A stretch of 64,000 bases of DNA from Pseudomonadota bacterium (lineage in GTDB: Bacteria > Pseudomonadota > Gammaproteobacteria > Burkholderiales > Burkholderiaceae_C): NCBI GenBank assembly GCA_020161065.1, contig JAIUPH010000011.1:62001-126000 (forward strand), given 5' to 3'. The notes below the pieces were generated by a model, which had not been told where the DNA came from, searched no databases, and saw only the letters and a program-made list of their open reading frames with translations. Positions 17,510 to 26,528 of the stretch are shown in pieces (position 1 is the stretch's first letter; each line of letters opens with the position of its first letter). Position numbers and translations under genes: made by a program.

Positions 17510-18433
17510 TCAGGCGCGGTCGGCCACGCGCTCGCCCAGCAGGCCGGCGGGCCTGAGCGTCAGCACCAGGATCAGCGCCGCGAAGGCGAAGATGTCGACG
17601 TACTGGCTGCCGAGCACGCCGCCCGTCAGGTCGCCCAGGTAGCCGGCGCCGATGGCCTCGATCAGGCCCAGCAGCACACCGCCCACCACCGCGCCGGCCA
17701 GGTTGCCGATGCCGCCCAGCACGGCGGCCGTGAACGCTTTCAGCCCCGGCAGGAAGCCCATGCTGTGCTGCACGGTGCCGTAGTTGGCGGCCCACATGAC
17801 GCCGGCCACGGCCGCCAGCGCCGCGCCGATGATGAAGGTGGCCGAGATCACCATGTCGGGGCGCACGCCCATCAGCGAGGCGACGCGCGGGTTCTCGGCC
17901 GTGGCGCGCATCGCGCGGCCGAGCTTGGTGCGGTTGACGAGGTACATCAGCGCCAGCAGCAGCACCACGGTCAGGCCGAGGATCATGCACTGCGTGATGG
18001 TGATCACCGGCCCGCCGAGGTCGATGGGCGCCGACGGCAGCAGCGACGGGTACGGCTTGGGATTGGGCTTCCAGACGATCATCGCCAGCGTCTGCAGCAG
18101 CAGGCTCATGCCCATCGCGGTGATCAGCGGCGCCAGCCGCGGCGCGTTGCGCAGCGGTTTGTAGGCGAACTTCTCCACCGTGAAGTTGAGCGCCGCGCAG
18201 ACGACGATGGCCGCCAGCATCGAGATGAGCAGCAGCAGCCACCCGGGCAGGCCCGAATCGGACATCGCGGTGACCAGCGTCCAGCTCACCATGGCGCCGA
18301 CCATCAGCACCTCGCCGTGCGCGAAGTTGATCAGGTTGATGATGCCGTACACCATGGTGTAGCCCAGGGCCACCAACGCATACATGCTGCCCAGCACCAG
18401 GCCGTTGATGACCTGCTGGATGAAGATCTCCAT
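17510..18433 (-). CDS. livH: Branched-chain amino acid ABC transporter permease LivH
   Basis: Inner-membrane permease of 307 residues with the family start (QQVINGLVLGSMYALVALG), the NFAHGEVLM motif and the RAMRATAEN loop for ATPase contact. First gene of livHMGF, with AGGAG 9 bases before the ATG. The 196-base gap upstream holds a terminator hairpin for rarA and presumably the liv promoter, which I could not place. Confidence 0.94.
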   Translation of the reverse strand: MEIFIQQVINGLVLGSMYALVALGYTMVYGIINLINFAHGEVLMVGAMVSWTLVTAMSDSGLPGWLLLLISMLAAIVVCAALNFTVEKFAYKPLRNAPRLAPLITAMGMSLLLQTLAMIVWKPNPKPYPSLLPSAPIDLGGPVITITQCMILGLTVVLLLALMYLVNRTKLGRAMRATAENPRVASLMGVRPDMVISATFIIGAALAAVAGVMWAANYGTVQHSMGFLPGLKAFTAAVLGGIGNLAGAVVGGVLLGLIEAIGAGYLGDLTGGVLGSQYVDIFAFAALILVLTLRPAGLLGERVADRA

Positions 18434-18515
18434 CGCGTGTGACTCCTGTCCTGCTTGATGTCCGCCCGTCCCGGCACGGATCTCGTGCGGCTGCCGGCGT
18501 TGTCGCTATTAGCAA

Positions 18516-18540
18516 GAACCCGGCCTGTTGGGCCGGGTTC
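18516..18540. terminator. Perfect 10-bp hairpin between livH and rarA
   Basis: GAACCCGGCC and GGCCGGGTTC form a perfect 10-bp stem with a 5-base loop. It lies downstream of rarA (minus strand) and upstream of livH. On the minus strand it is followed by TTGCTAAT rather than a long U-run, so termination may be partial. Best explained as the rarA terminator. Confidence 0.65.
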
Positions 18541-18629
18541 GTTGGGTGGCGGATTCTAGGTGCCGCGGCGGCTGGTGCCGGGCAGGTGTTTCCCGCGTCA
18601 GGCGGGCACCGTCCGGTATCGAGGCATGC

Positions 18630-20027
18630 TCAAGACGCATCGGCCGGCGGCTGTCGCGCGGCCTCGTTGAGCCGGCGCAACTCGGCCAGGCGCTCGCCGA
18701 TGCGCAGTTCCAGGCCGCGCGCACTGGGCTCGTAGAAGCGCCGCTCGGGCACATCGTCGGGAAAGTAGTTCTCGCCGGCGGCGAAGGCACCGGCCTCGTC
18801 GTGCGCGTAGCGGTAGCCGGCGCCGTGGCCGAGCTGCTTCATCAGCCGCGTCGGCGCGTTGCGCAGCCGCTCGGGCACCGGCCGCGTGCCGTCTTGCTTG
18901 ACGGCCGCGCGCACCTCGTTCCAGGCGCGGTAGACGGCGTTGGACTTCGGCGCCACCGCCAGATAGGCCACCGCTTCGGCAATCGCCAGCTCGCCTTCGG
19001 GCGAGCCCAGGCGCTCGTAGACCTCGGCAGCATCGAGCGCCAGCCGCAGCGCCCGCGGGTCGGCCAGGCCGACGTCTTCGCTGGCCATGCGGATCACGCG
19101 GCGCGCCAGGTAGCGCGGGTCGGCGCCGCCGTCGAGCATGCGCGCCAGCCAGTACAGCGAGGCGTCGGGGTCGGAGCCGCGCACCGCCTTGTGCAGCGCG
19201 GAGATGATGTCGTAGAACTGGTCGCCGCCCTTGTCGTAGCGGCGCAGCAGCTCGCCCAGCGTGCGCTCCAGCGCCGGCTCGTCCAGTTCGAATTCGCCGG
19301 CCGCGCCTTCCACCAGGCTTTCGTAGGCGTTGAGTAGCCGGCGGCCGTCACCGTCGGCATGCGCCACCAGCCGCGCGCGGGCGGCGGCCGTCAGCGGCGG
19401 CGCCTGCAGTTCGGCCGCGGCACGGTCGAGCAGCAGCGACAGCTCGTCGTCGGCCAGCACCTTCAGCACATGCACCGTGGCGCGCGACAGCAGCGCCGAG
19501 TTGACCTCGAACGACGGGTTCTCGGTCGTCGCGCCGATGAAGGTGAAGAGGCCCGATTCGACGTGCGGCAGGAAGGCGTCCTGCTGCGCCTTGTTGAAGC
19601 GGTGCACCTCGTCGACGAAGACCAGCGTGCGCCGCCCGCGCCGCGCCTCGCGCTGCGCGGCGTCGACCGCCTCGCGGATGTCCTTGACGCCGGCCAGCAC
19701 CGCCGACAGCACGATGAACTGCGCCTCCACCGCATGCGCCAGCAGCCGCGCCAGCGTGGTCTTGCCGACGCCCGGCGGGCCCCACAGGATCATCGAATGC
19801 ACGCGGCCGCTTTCCAGCGCCGCGCGCAGCGGCCGGCCCGGCGCCAGCAGGTGGCGCTGGCCGATCACCTCGTCCAGCGTGCGCGGGCGCAGCCGCTCGG
19901 CCAGCGGCGCGGCCAGACCGGGCGCCGGATCGGCGGCGCTGGCGGTGCCTCCGGTGCCCTCGGTGCCGCCACGGCCACCACGCTGGGGCGAGTCTTCCTC
20001 GAACAGCGAGTCCTGCTGCGCGGCCAT
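18630..20027 (-). CDS. rarA: Replication-associated recombination protein RarA (MgsA)
   Basis: AAA+ clamp-loader-like ATPase of 465 residues that acts at stalled replication forks. Walker A GPPGVGKTTLA, Walker B FVDEVHRFNKAQQD, sensor 1 GATTENPSFEVN, and the C-terminal tetramerisation domain (YWLARMLDGGADP, RRFYEP) are all present. The order ftsK-lolA-rarA is the usual one in beta-proteobacteria. It starts 12 bases after lolA. Confidence 0.95.
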   Translation of the reverse strand: MAAQQDSLFEEDSPQRGGRGGTEGTGGTASAADPAPGLAAPLAERLRPRTLDEVIGQRHLLAPGRPLRAALESGRVHSMILWGPPGVGKTTLARLLAHAVEAQFIVLSAVLAGVKDIREAVDAAQREARRGRRTLVFVDEVHRFNKAQQDAFLPHVESGLFTFIGATTENPSFEVNSALLSRATVHVLKVLADDELSLLLDRAAAELQAPPLTAAARARLVAHADGDGRRLLNAYESLVEGAAGEFELDEPALERTLGELLRRYDKGGDQFYDIISALHKAVRGSDPDASLYWLARMLDGGADPRYLARRVIRMASEDVGLADPRALRLALDAAEVYERLGSPEGELAIAEAVAYLAVAPKSNAVYRAWNEVRAAVKQDGTRPVPERLRNAPTRLMKQLGHGAGYRYAHDEAGAFAAGENYFPDDVPERRFYEPSARGLELRIGERLAELRRLNEAARQPPADAS

Positions 20028-20039
20028 CGACAGACGCCG

Positions 20040-20654
20040 CTACTGCTCCACCACGTCGGCCCCGGCCGGCGGCGTGAAGCGGAACTGCTCCGGCGCGATG
20101 GCAGCATTGGCCGCGAAGCCGCTGAACTGCAGCAGCGAGCGCTGGCCGAAGTTGTCGACGATCTCCACCGCCGCCAGCTCCTTGCCCTTGAAGCCGACCT
20201 TCATGCTCTTGAACGAGCCGTCGGCCGCCTTCGGCGTGGCCAGCGCCCAGTCGAGCCCGCCTTGCGGGCTTTCCGCCTTCAGCGTGAAGTCGGCGTCCAG
20301 GCTGCCGCCGGCCAGCAGCGCCGCCGGCGTGCTGCCCAGCGCCTGCGCCAGCTTGCGCGAACTGGCCTGGTTGAGGTCGGCGTCGTAGATCCAGACCTTG
20401 GCGCCGTCGGCAACGATCAACTGCTCGAACGGCTTGGCGTAGGCGAAGCGGAAGCGGTTGGGGCGCTGGAACTCGAAGCTGCCGCTGCTCACCTTCTTCT
20501 TCGCACCGTCGACCGAGGTGACGGTCTGCGTGAACGCGGCGCGGCCGCTCTTCACGTCGCGCACGAAGTCGCGCAGCGTGTCGACGGCATCGGCGTGCGC
20601 GGCGCCGGCGGCGCCAGCGGCAAGCACCAGCGCGATCAAAGCGGCAGCTCTCAT
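20040..20654 (-). CDS. lolA: Outer-membrane lipoprotein carrier LolA
   Basis: Periplasmic chaperone of 204 residues that ferries lipoproteins from LolCDE to LolB. Signal peptide 1 to about 22, then the LolA start ([19 protein letters not shown]), the [11 protein letters not shown] strand and hydrophobic cavity residues. ATG overlaps the ftsK stop (ATGA). Length matches the family. Confidence 0.94.
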   Translation of the reverse strand: MRAAALIALVLAAGAAGAAHADAVDTLRDFVRDVKSGRAAFTQTVTSVDGAKKKVSSGSFEFQRPNRFRFAYAKPFEQLIVADGAKVWIYDADLNQASSRKLAQALGSTPAALLAGGSLDADFTLKAESPQGGLDWALATPKAADGSFKSMKVGFKGKELAAVEIVDNFGQRSLLQFSGFAANAAIAPEQFRFTPPAGADVVEQ

Positions 20655-22996
20655 TCGTCCTTCTTCGGCAGCAGCAGGTCGCGGTTGCCGTTGGTGGCCA
20701 TGGCGCTTACGAGTCCGCTCTTCTCCATTTGTTCCAACAGCCGCGCCGCGCGGTTGTAGCCGATGCGCAGGTGGCGCTGCACCAGCGAGATCGACGCCCG
20801 CCGGTGCTGCAGCACCACGGCCACCGCCTGGTCGTACAACGCATCGCCCTCGCCGCCGCCGGTGGGGCCGTCGAGATTGAGCGCGCCGTCGCCGTCGCCT
20901 TCGAGCAGGCCGCCTTCGAGGATGCCTTCGATGTAGTTCGGCTCGCCCTGGCTGCGCAGGTAGTCGACGACGCGGTGCACCTCGTCGTCGCTGACGAAGG
21001 CGCCGTGCACGCGCACCGGCACGCCGCTGCCGGGCGGCAGGTACAGCATGTCGCCCTGGCCCAGCAGCGCTTCGGCGCCCATCTGGTCGAGGATGGTGCG
21101 GCTGTCGATCTTGCTGCTGACCTGGAAGCTCAATCGCGTCGGGATGTTGGCCTTGATGAGGCCGGTGATCACGTCGACGCTGGGCCGCTGCGTCGCCAGG
21201 ATCAGGTGCAGCCCGGCGGCGCGCGCCTTCTGCGCCAGGCGGGCGATCAGCTCCTCGATCTTCTTGCCGACCACCATCATCAGGTCGGCCAGCTCGTCGA
21301 TCACCACCACGATGTGCGGCAGCCGCTCCAGTGGCTCGGGTTGCTCCGGCGTCAGGCTGAAGGGGTTGCCGATCGATTCGCCGCGCTCGGCGGCGTCGGC
21401 GATCTTCTTGTTGTAGCCCGAGAGGTTGCGCACCCCGAGCTTGCTCATCAGCTTGTAGCGGCGCTCCATCTCGCCGACGCACCAGTTCAGCGCGTTGGCA
21501 GCCTGCTTCATGTCGGTGACCACCGGCGCCAGCAGGTGCGGGATGCCTTCGTAGACCGACATCTCCAGCATCTTGGGGTCGATCAGGATCAGCCGCACGT
21601 CGCGCGCCTCGGCCTTGTACAGCAGGCTCAGGATCATCGCGTTGATGCCCACCGACTTGCCCGAGCCGGTCGTGCCGGCCACCAGGCAGTGCGGCATCTT
21701 GGCCAGGTCGGCGACCACCGGGTTGCCGATGATGTCCTTGCCCAGGCCCATGGTCAGCAACGACGCCGCATCGTTGTAGACCTGCGAGCCCAGGATCTCG
21801 GCCAGCCGGATCGTCTGACGTCGCGCGTTGGGCAGTTCGAGCGCCATGTAGTTCTTGCCCGGCACCACCTCGACGACCCGGATGCTCACCAGCGACAGCG
21901 AGCGCGCCAGGTCCTTGGCCAGGTTGACGATCTGCGCGCCCTTGACGCCGGTGGCCGGCTCGATCTCGTAGCGCGTGATCACCGGCCCCGGCTGCGCCGC
22001 CACCACGCGCACCTCGACGCCGAAATCTTTCAGCTTCTTCTCGATCAGCCGGCTGGTCATCTCCAGCGACTCGGGCGTCACGCTCTCCTGGCGGCCGGGC
22101 GCGGCATCCAGCAGGTCGACCTGCGGCAGCTTGGTGTCGGACAGCTCCTTGAACAGCGGCTGCTGGCGCTCGCGCGCCACGCGCTCCGACTTGGGCACCT
22201 GCAGCACCGGCGGCTCGATCACCAGCGGCACGTGCTCTTCCTCGGTCTGGCGCTCCAGCTCCAGCTCGACGTCGTGTTCGCGCTCGCGCTGCGCCAGTTC
22301 GCCGATGCGGCGGTCCTGCTCCTGCTCCTTGCGCTCCTGGCGGCGCTCCAGCAGCGCTTCCACGCGCTCGCCGATGGCGTCGGCCAGCCGCGCCCAAGAG
22401 AAGCGCAGCGCCATCGCCAGGCCCAGCAGCCCCAGCACGATCCAGACGACGCCCGAGCCGGCGAAGCCCAGCCAGCGCATCGACGCCGGTCCCAGCACAT
22501 AACCCAGCACGCCGCCGGCATGGCCGGGCAGCGCCGCCTCCCAGCGGTACAGGCGCGTCCACTCCAGGCCGCAGCTGGCCAGCAGCAGCAGCGCCAGCCC
22601 GGCCCAGAACATCCAGCGCGGCGGCCGCGGCGCCGCGGCGCCCAGCGGCCCGCGCAAGGCGCGCGCCAGCGCCGACAGCCAGGCCCGCCACGTCACCGGC
22701 ACCAGCCACCAGGCCGACCAGCCGAACAGGAACAGCAGCAGGTCCGACACCCAGGCACCGATGGCGCCGGCCTTGTTGCGCACCGCCTCGCCGCTGCCCG
22801 AGGTGGTGAACGCCGGATCGGCCGCGTGGTGCGTGGCCAGCGCCAGCAGCAGCAGCGCGCAAGCGACGAAGCCCAAGGCCAGCATCAACTGGCGCCGCGC
22901 GCCCATCATCGGCGGCTGGGCGTCGCGCGTGCCCATGGCCGTGCCAGCGGCGGCGGCGGCGCCGTCGGCCTGCAAGGAGCCGAGAGGAAAACTCAT
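20651..22996 (-). CDS. ftsK: DNA translocase FtsK
   Basis: Septal DNA pump of 781 residues for chromosome segregation and Xer recombination. Four N-terminal membrane segments (about residues 30-170), a Gln/Glu/Arg-rich linker (about 190-260, short compared with E. coli), a RecA-like motor with Walker [11 protein letters not shown] and Walker [13 protein letters not shown], and a winged-helix gamma domain at the C-terminus ([18 protein letters not shown]) that reads KOPS. Start is uncertain: ATG 22996 is used; GTG 23002 adds two residues. Neither has a ribosome site because a palindrome occupies that position. Confidence 0.95.
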   Translation of the reverse strand: MSFPLGSLQADGAAAAAGTAMGTRDAQPPMMGARRQLMLALGFVACALLLLALATHHAADPAFTTSGSGEAVRNKAGAIGAWVSDLLLFLFGWSAWWLVPVTWRAWLSALARALRGPLGAAAPRPPRWMFWAGLALLLLASCGLEWTRLYRWEAALPGHAGGVLGYVLGPASMRWLGFAGSGVVWIVLGLLGLAMALRFSWARLADAIGERVEALLERRQERKEQEQDRRIGELAQREREHDVELELERQTEEEHVPLVIEPPVLQVPKSERVARERQQPLFKELSDTKLPQVDLLDAAPGRQESVTPESLEMTSRLIEKKLKDFGVEVRVVAAQPGPVITRYEIEPATGVKGAQIVNLAKDLARSLSLVSIRVVEVVPGKNYMALELPNARRQTIRLAEILGSQVYNDAASLLTMGLGKDIIGNPVVADLAKMPHCLVAGTTGSGKSVGINAMILSLLYKAEARDVRLILIDPKMLEMSVYEGIPHLLAPVVTDMKQAANALNWCVGEMERRYKLMSKLGVRNLSGYNKKIADAAERGESIGNPFSLTPEQPEPLERLPHIVVVIDELADLMMVVGKKIEELIARLAQKARAAGLHLILATQRPSVDVITGLIKANIPTRLSFQVSSKIDSRTILDQMGAEALLGQGDMLYLPPGSGVPVRVHGAFVSDDEVHRVVDYLRSQGEPNYIEGILEGGLLEGDGDGALNLDGPTGGGEGDALYDQAVAVVLQHRRASISLVQRHLRIGYNRAARLLEQMEKSGLVSAMATNGNRDLLLPKKDE

Positions 22997-23011
22997 GCGC
23001 ACATTGTGCGC
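22997..23011. promoter_or_regulatory. Palindrome touching the ftsK start codon
   Basis: GCGCACA-T-TGTGCGC is a perfect 7+7 inverted repeat ending directly at the ftsK ATG, where a Shine-Dalgarno should be. As DNA it could be an operator; as RNA the inner bases would form a small hairpin over the ribosome site. It lies in the 40-base gap after the crp-like gene. Confidence 0.35.
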
Positions 23012-23036
23012 GATGGCGGCCGACGGCCGGCCGCGT

Positions 23037-23705
23037 TCAGTCGTTCTGCAGCCGTTCCTTGATGACCACGAAGCCGTTCTCCTGCGTCTCGATGACGCCG
23101 CGGTCTTCCAGGTCCTTCATCACGCGGCTGACCATCTCGCGCGAGGCGCCCACCACCTTGGCCATGTCCTGGCGCGACACCTTGTGGCGGATGATCTTGA
23201 TGCCGTTGTCTTCCTCGGCCATGTCGAGCAGCGTGCGCGCGACGCGGCCGTACACGTCCAGCAGCGCCAGCGATTCGATCTGCCGGTCGGCGTTGCGCAG
23301 CCGGCGCACCAGGCCGCGCAGGATGGCGTAGGCCAGCGTCGAGCCCTCGGGCAGGCAGCGCGCGAAATCGCCGCGCGCCAGCACCAGCATGTCGGTCTGC
23401 ACCTCGGCGCGCACGGTGGCCGAGTGCGGCTCGTTGTCGATCAGGCTCATCTCGCCGACGTAGTCGCCCGACTCCAGCACCGCCAGGATGACCTCGCGTC
23501 CGCGCGAGTCGGAGGTCAGCACCCGCGCCCGGCCGTTGAGCAGGATGAAGAGCGCATTGCTCTTGCGCCCCTGCTCCACCACCAGCTCGCCGCGGCGAAA
23601 GCGCCGCTTGACCACGCTGTCGGCCACGGCCTGCGCCTGGTCGGCGGTGAGCATCGAGAACAGCGGGACCCGGCGGATGAGATCCAGGTTCGACAACATC
23701 GACAT
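23037..23705 (-). CDS. Crp/Fnr-family transcriptional regulator (CRP-like, no Fe-S cysteines)
   Basis: Regulator of 222 residues. An N-terminal cyclic-nucleotide-type beta-roll ([21 protein letters not shown]) is followed by the dimer helix and a winged helix-turn-helix with recognition helix [15 protein letters not shown]. The RE...SR spacing resembles CRP more than FNR. There is no N-terminal cysteine cluster, so it is not an oxygen-sensing FNR. The pocket GEMSLID with downstream HSATVRA is compatible with nucleotide binding. It stands between ftsK and divergent trxB and may co-transcribe with ftsK. Confidence 0.9.
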   Translation of the reverse strand: MSMLSNLDLIRRVPLFSMLTADQAQAVADSVVKRRFRRGELVVEQGRKSNALFILLNGRARVLTSDSRGREVILAVLESGDYVGEMSLIDNEPHSATVRAEVQTDMLVLARGDFARCLPEGSTLAYAILRGLVRRLRNADRQIESLALLDVYGRVARTLLDMAEEDNGIKIIRHKVSRQDMAKVVGASREMVSRVMKDLEDRGVIETQENGFVVIKERLQND

Positions 23706-23760
23706 GGGCAGTCCTCTCTTGTTGTGACGATCGCAGCGGCCCCGGCTCCTGGCCCCGGGG

Positions 23761-23800
23761 CTTGTCCGCAGGGCCCGCGGCCGGGCCGCGGGTCTGCAAG
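23761..23800. other. Long hairpin in the crp-like/trxB intergenic region
   Basis: CCCGCGGC (23774-23781) and GCCGCGGG (23785-23792) form a perfect 8-bp stem with a 3-base loop, extended outside by GCAG/CTGC and CTTG/CAAG pairs to a nearly 40-base structure. It lies between two divergent genes, so it is not a 3' terminator; it may be a leader structure of either transcript. The rest of 23706-23932 shows no gene. Confidence 0.4.
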
Positions 23801-23887
23801 AATCCGCCTATTGTGCCCACAGGCGCCGTGGCGGCCAGCGGCAGCGGCCCCTGGCTGCGCTGCGCGGCCTGCAATCCGTGGGCCTGA

Positions 23888-24892
<1,005 letters not shown>

Positions 24893-24907
24893 AAACCGCG
24901 TTGCGGC

Positions 24908-24913
24908 TATACT
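24908..24913 (+). promoter_or_regulatory. Candidate -10 element for rpmB-rpmG
   Basis: TATACT is a 5/6 match to the -10 consensus, in the 156-base gap between trxB and rpmB. No good -35 lies 16-18 bases upstream, so the promoter assignment rests on one hexamer and position. The leader would be about 130 bases long. Confidence 0.35.
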
Positions 24914-25048
24914 TCGCAGCTTTGCCGGAAAACCGGCAACAGGCTACCGCCACCTGATCCTGGCGAGGTCAAGCCGTCACACACCGAGGCCAGCGCGAGC
25001 CAGCAAGCGCGACCGAGGTGCCGGCTGTTTTCAAAGAAGAGAGCTGTC

Positions 25049-25282
25049 ATGGCACGCAAGTGCGAAGTCACGGGCAAGGGCCCGATGGTGGGAAACAACG
25101 TCTCCCACGCCAACAACAAGACCAAGCGCCGGTTCCTGCCGAACCTGCAGTACCGCCGCTTCTGGGTCGAGAGCGAGAACCGCTGGGTGCGCCTGCGCAT
25201 CTCCAACGCGGCGCTGCGCCTGATCGACAAGAAGGGTATCGACGTGGTCCTGAAGGACCTGCGCACCCGCGGCGAAGCCTGA
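25049..25282 (+). CDS. rpmB: 50S ribosomal protein L28
   Basis: Ribosomal protein of 77 residues with the family start [20 protein letters not shown] and the motif RRFLPNLQ. It binds 23S rRNA near the E-site side of the large subunit. AAGAGAG lies upstream as ribosome site. Followed by rpmG 25 bases later, the usual pair. Confidence 0.98.
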   Translation: MARKCEVTGKGPMVGNNVSHANNKTKRRFLPNLQYRRFWVESENRWVRLRISNAALRLIDKKGIDVVLKDLRTRGEA

Positions 25283-25307
25283 GACCCACCGACGATAGGA
25301 GCATCCC

Positions 25308-25478
25308 ATGGCCACCAAAGGCGGACGCGAAAAGATCAAGCTCGAGAGCACGGCCGGCACCGGCCACTTCTACACCACCAACAAGAACAAGAAGACGACG
25401 CCCGAGAAGCTCGAATTCCTGAAGTTCGATCCCAAGGCGCGCAAGCACGTGCTGTACAAGGAAACCAAGCTGAAGTGA
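25308..25478 (+). CDS. rpmG: 50S ribosomal protein L33
   Basis: Small ribosomal protein of 56 residues beginning [15 protein letters not shown] and ending YKETKLK. It contains no cysteines, so it is the zinc-independent (C-minus) form. Located 25 bases after rpmB with AGGAG upstream of the ATG. Confidence 0.97.
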   Translation: MATKGGREKIKLESTAGTGHFYTTNKNKKTTPEKLEFLKFDPKARKHVLYKETKLK

Positions 25479-25501
25479 GCGGGCGGCCGGCAACGGCCCC
25501 T

Positions 25502-26431
25502 TCACCCTGAACGAACCCGCCCGCGTGGCGGGTTTGTCGCTTCTGGCGCCTGCGGCACCCGCGGCACCAGCGCCAGCCAGGCCTGCAGCAGCGGCTGCGC
25601 CTCGTCGTCGGGGCGCCAGACGCAGTGCAGTTCCGACGTGGCGTCGACGTCCTTCAGCGCGATGAAGCGCACGCCGGCCAGGCCCGAGCGGCGCATCGGC
25701 GCCGGCGCGATGGCCACGCCCAGGCCTTGCGCCACCGCCGCCACCACCGACAGCCAGTGCCGCAGTTCGTGGCGCACGCGCGGGTAGAAGCCCGCCTGCG
25801 CGCACAGCTCGACGATTTGCGCGTGATAGGCCGGCGAGACCTCGCGCGAGAACAGGATGAAGGCCTCGTCGCGCAGCGCGCCGAGCGCCACCGAGCGCCG
25901 GGCCGCCAGCGCATGCGTGTCGGCCACGCAGGCGACGAAGGGCTGGGCGTCGACCTGCAGCGAACGCAAGGCGTCGGGCGTGCGGCGGCCGTGGACGAAG
26001 GCCACGTCCAGCTCGCGCCGCAGCAGCGCGTCGATCTGCTCCTGCGAATTCAGCTCCACCAGCGACAGCGCCACGCCCGGGTGCGCGCGCGCGAAGGCCT
26101 GCATCCAGCCCGGCAGCCCGCGGTACAGCAGCGAGCCCACCATGCCCACGCGCAAGCGGCCCACGGCGCCGGCGGCCACGTCGCGCGCCAGCGCTTTCGC
26201 CTCGTCGGCCTGCGCCAGCAGCGAACGCGCCCGCGGCACGAAGGCCTGGCCGGCCGCCGTCAGCCGCACGCCCTTGCTGTCGCGGTCGAACAGCCGCGCG
26301 CCGACGCTGGCTTCGAGCTGCTGGATGCTCAAGGACAGCGGCGGCTGCGTCATCGCCAGCCGCTGCGCGGCGCGGCCGAAATGCAGCTCGTCGGCCAGCG
26401 CCAGGAAGTGCCGCAGGTGGCGAAGCTCCAT
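25502..26431 (-). CDS. LysR-family transcriptional regulator
   Basis: Regulator of 309 residues: N-terminal winged helix-turn-helix (MELRHLRHFLALADELHFGRAA to about 65; AMTQPPLSLSIQQLE as recognition region) and a C-terminal effector domain. It is divergent from the acyl-CoA dehydrogenase/Bug/CaiB operon with a 97-base shared region, the usual layout for a LysR regulator of its neighbour. The effector is probably a carboxylic acid or its CoA ester (inference). The last codons contain a terminator hairpin. ATG 26431 matches the family N-terminus. Confidence 0.93.
   Translation of the reverse strand: MELRHLRHFLALADELHFGRAAQRLAMTQPPLSLSIQQLEASVGARLFDRDSKGVRLTAAGQAFVPRARSLLAQADEAKALARDVAAGAVGRLRVGMVGSLLYRGLPGWMQAFARAHPGVALSLVELNSQEQIDALLRRELDVAFVHGRRTPDALRSLQVDAQPFVACVADTHALAARRSVALGALRDEAFILFSREVSPAYHAQIVELCAQAGFYPRVRHELRHWLSVVAAVAQGLGVAIAPAPMRRSGLAGVRFIALKDVDATSELHCVWRPDDEAQPLLQAWLALVPRVPQAPEATNPPRGRVRSG
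25514..25534. terminator. Bidirectional terminator hairpin inside the 3' end of the LysR gene
   Basis: AACCCGCC and GGCGGGTT form a perfect 8-bp stem with loop CGCGT, 36 bases after the rpmG stop. On the plus strand TGTCGCTTCT follows. The same DNA encodes the last residues of the convergent LysR protein (NPPRGRV). Confidence 0.65.
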
Positions 26432-26528
26432 TTGCCGATCATATCGACGCAGCCAGAAATTGAATTGGACGTGAATCGCCGCCGCTGCCGATACTGCGCG
26501 CCCGACGACGCAGCCCCGAAGGACGCCG
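26432..26528. promoter_or_regulatory. Divergent control region LysR // acyl-CoA dehydrogenase
   Basis: An AT-rich island (about 26436-26475: ATCATATCG, AGAAATTGAATTGG) stands out in otherwise GC-rich DNA, and GATACT near 26490 could be a -10 for the plus-strand operon. LysR sites are usually T-N11-A inverted repeats; several loose fits exist and I cannot pick one. Confidence 0.4.

Noticed and set aside
23037-23705. Crp-like regulator as the oxygen sensor FNR acting on the 30422 box
   Set aside because: No N-terminal cysteine cluster is present and the recognition helix is CRP-like.
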